Positions 63,897-64,000 of a stretch of DNA of 64,000 nt are shown here, one piece after another (the first letter of the stretch is position 1; the number at the start of each line of letters is the position of its first letter). Both the position numbers and the translations under genes were made by a program. The notes below the pieces were generated by a model that saw only the letters and a list, made by a program, of their open reading frames with translations, was not told where the DNA came from and searched no databases. Origin of the DNA: Solibacillus sp. FSL H8-0523 (lineage in GTDB: Bacteria > Bacillota > Bacilli > Bacillales_A > Planococcaceae); assembly GCF_038051985.1 (NCBI RefSeq), contig NZ_CP150291.1, forward strand, positions 3,596,001 through 3,660,000, given 5' to 3'.

Positions 63897-64000
63897 ATGT
63901 GGAGTCTGTTAGTTGACCGTTTAACCGATGTCACAACACTCGTCTGTACCATTTTATCCTTTGCTATTCCATTTACCGTTTATCAAATTAACCGAGCCTT
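63897..64000 (+). CDS. Start of a fourth gene in the germination operon (partial)
   Basis: The ATG at 63897 lies 14 bases after the C-subunit stop with aaaagggagg upstream. The visible 34 codons, MWSLLVDRLTDVTTLVCTIL followed by SFAIPFTVYQINRA, form a membrane helix. Some germination operons carry a small D-type subunit with one or two helices; this could be one. The window ends inside it. Confidence 0.6.
   Translation, partial: MWSLLVDRLTDVTTLVCTILSFAIPFTVYQINRA

Overview
The window comes from a low-GC, Gram-positive, motile, spore-forming bacterium of the order Bacillales, most like the Planococcaceae (Solibacillus/Lysinibacillus type). The support is indirect: Shine-Dalgarno sites of the AGGAGG type, U-tailed hairpin terminators, CodY-, Fur-, PerR- and SigD-like sites, a gerA-type germination operon, a MotAB stator, a globin-coupled chemoreceptor, a CotA-like multicopper oxidase, a TPP-riboswitch-controlled thiT, and interspersed GC-rich stem-loop repeats in an otherwise AT-rich chromosome. 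It is an ordinary chromosomal stretch. I see no phage, plasmid, transposase, CRISPR array, rRNA or tRNA.

Layout. 1-751 has no gene but holds repeat remnants and a long nested hairpin. 752-6475: small membrane protein, cystine carrier tcyP, iron-efflux type P1B-ATPase (pfeT-like) behind PerR- and Fur-like boxes, and a yfkH/yfkI/yfkK-like group. 6539-8600: pseudouridine catabolism (psuG plus a DNA-binding-domain/kinase fusion) with a perfect palindromic operator. 8793-10400: motAB. 10539-16356: M29 aminopeptidase, carbonic anhydrase, acetyltransferase, PPK2, a C39-like lipoprotein, map. 16506-18475: a broken membrane-sensor gene, thiT with its riboswitch, small membrane proteins. 18518-22734: sbcDC. 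22902-28848: a peptide ABC importer split into a leftward permease/ATPase operon and a divergent rightward binding-protein gene around two CodY-like boxes. 29237-32579: M29 aminopeptidase, GDSL hydrolase, RNA helicase. 32700-35049: thiolase and acyl-CoA dehydrogenase.

35190-42262 is a cell-wall-sugar recycling operon: MurR-type regulator, lipoprotein binding protein, two ABC permeases, a serine hydrolase, a BadF-type kinase and MurQ. It appears to replace the usual PTS route for MurNAc with ABC uptake plus a cytosolic kinase, and it carries no ATPase gene. 42471-50799: phosphoesterase, a globin/MCP/CZB-like receptor, a cluster of structured repeats, radical SAM protein, DUF1456 protein, catalase, acyl-CoA ligase, small proteins. 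50892-58741: a one-TM chemoreceptor with a small partner, an MFS carrier and a divergent DUF3298 gene that both seem to start at non-standard codons, a multicopper oxidase and an IT-type permease. 58958-64000: patatin and a gerA-type operon (A, B, C and the start of a fourth small gene).

The most promising material for follow-up is: (1) an interspersed repeat whose stems covary between copies; (2) the globin chemoreceptor whose CZB-like C-terminal domain has lost three of four expected zinc ligands; (3) the ABC/kinase MurNAc cluster; (4) the kinase-repressor fusion with its palindrome; (5) the paired non-canonical starts near 53.9-54.2 kb. No wholly new defence or mobile system is visible.
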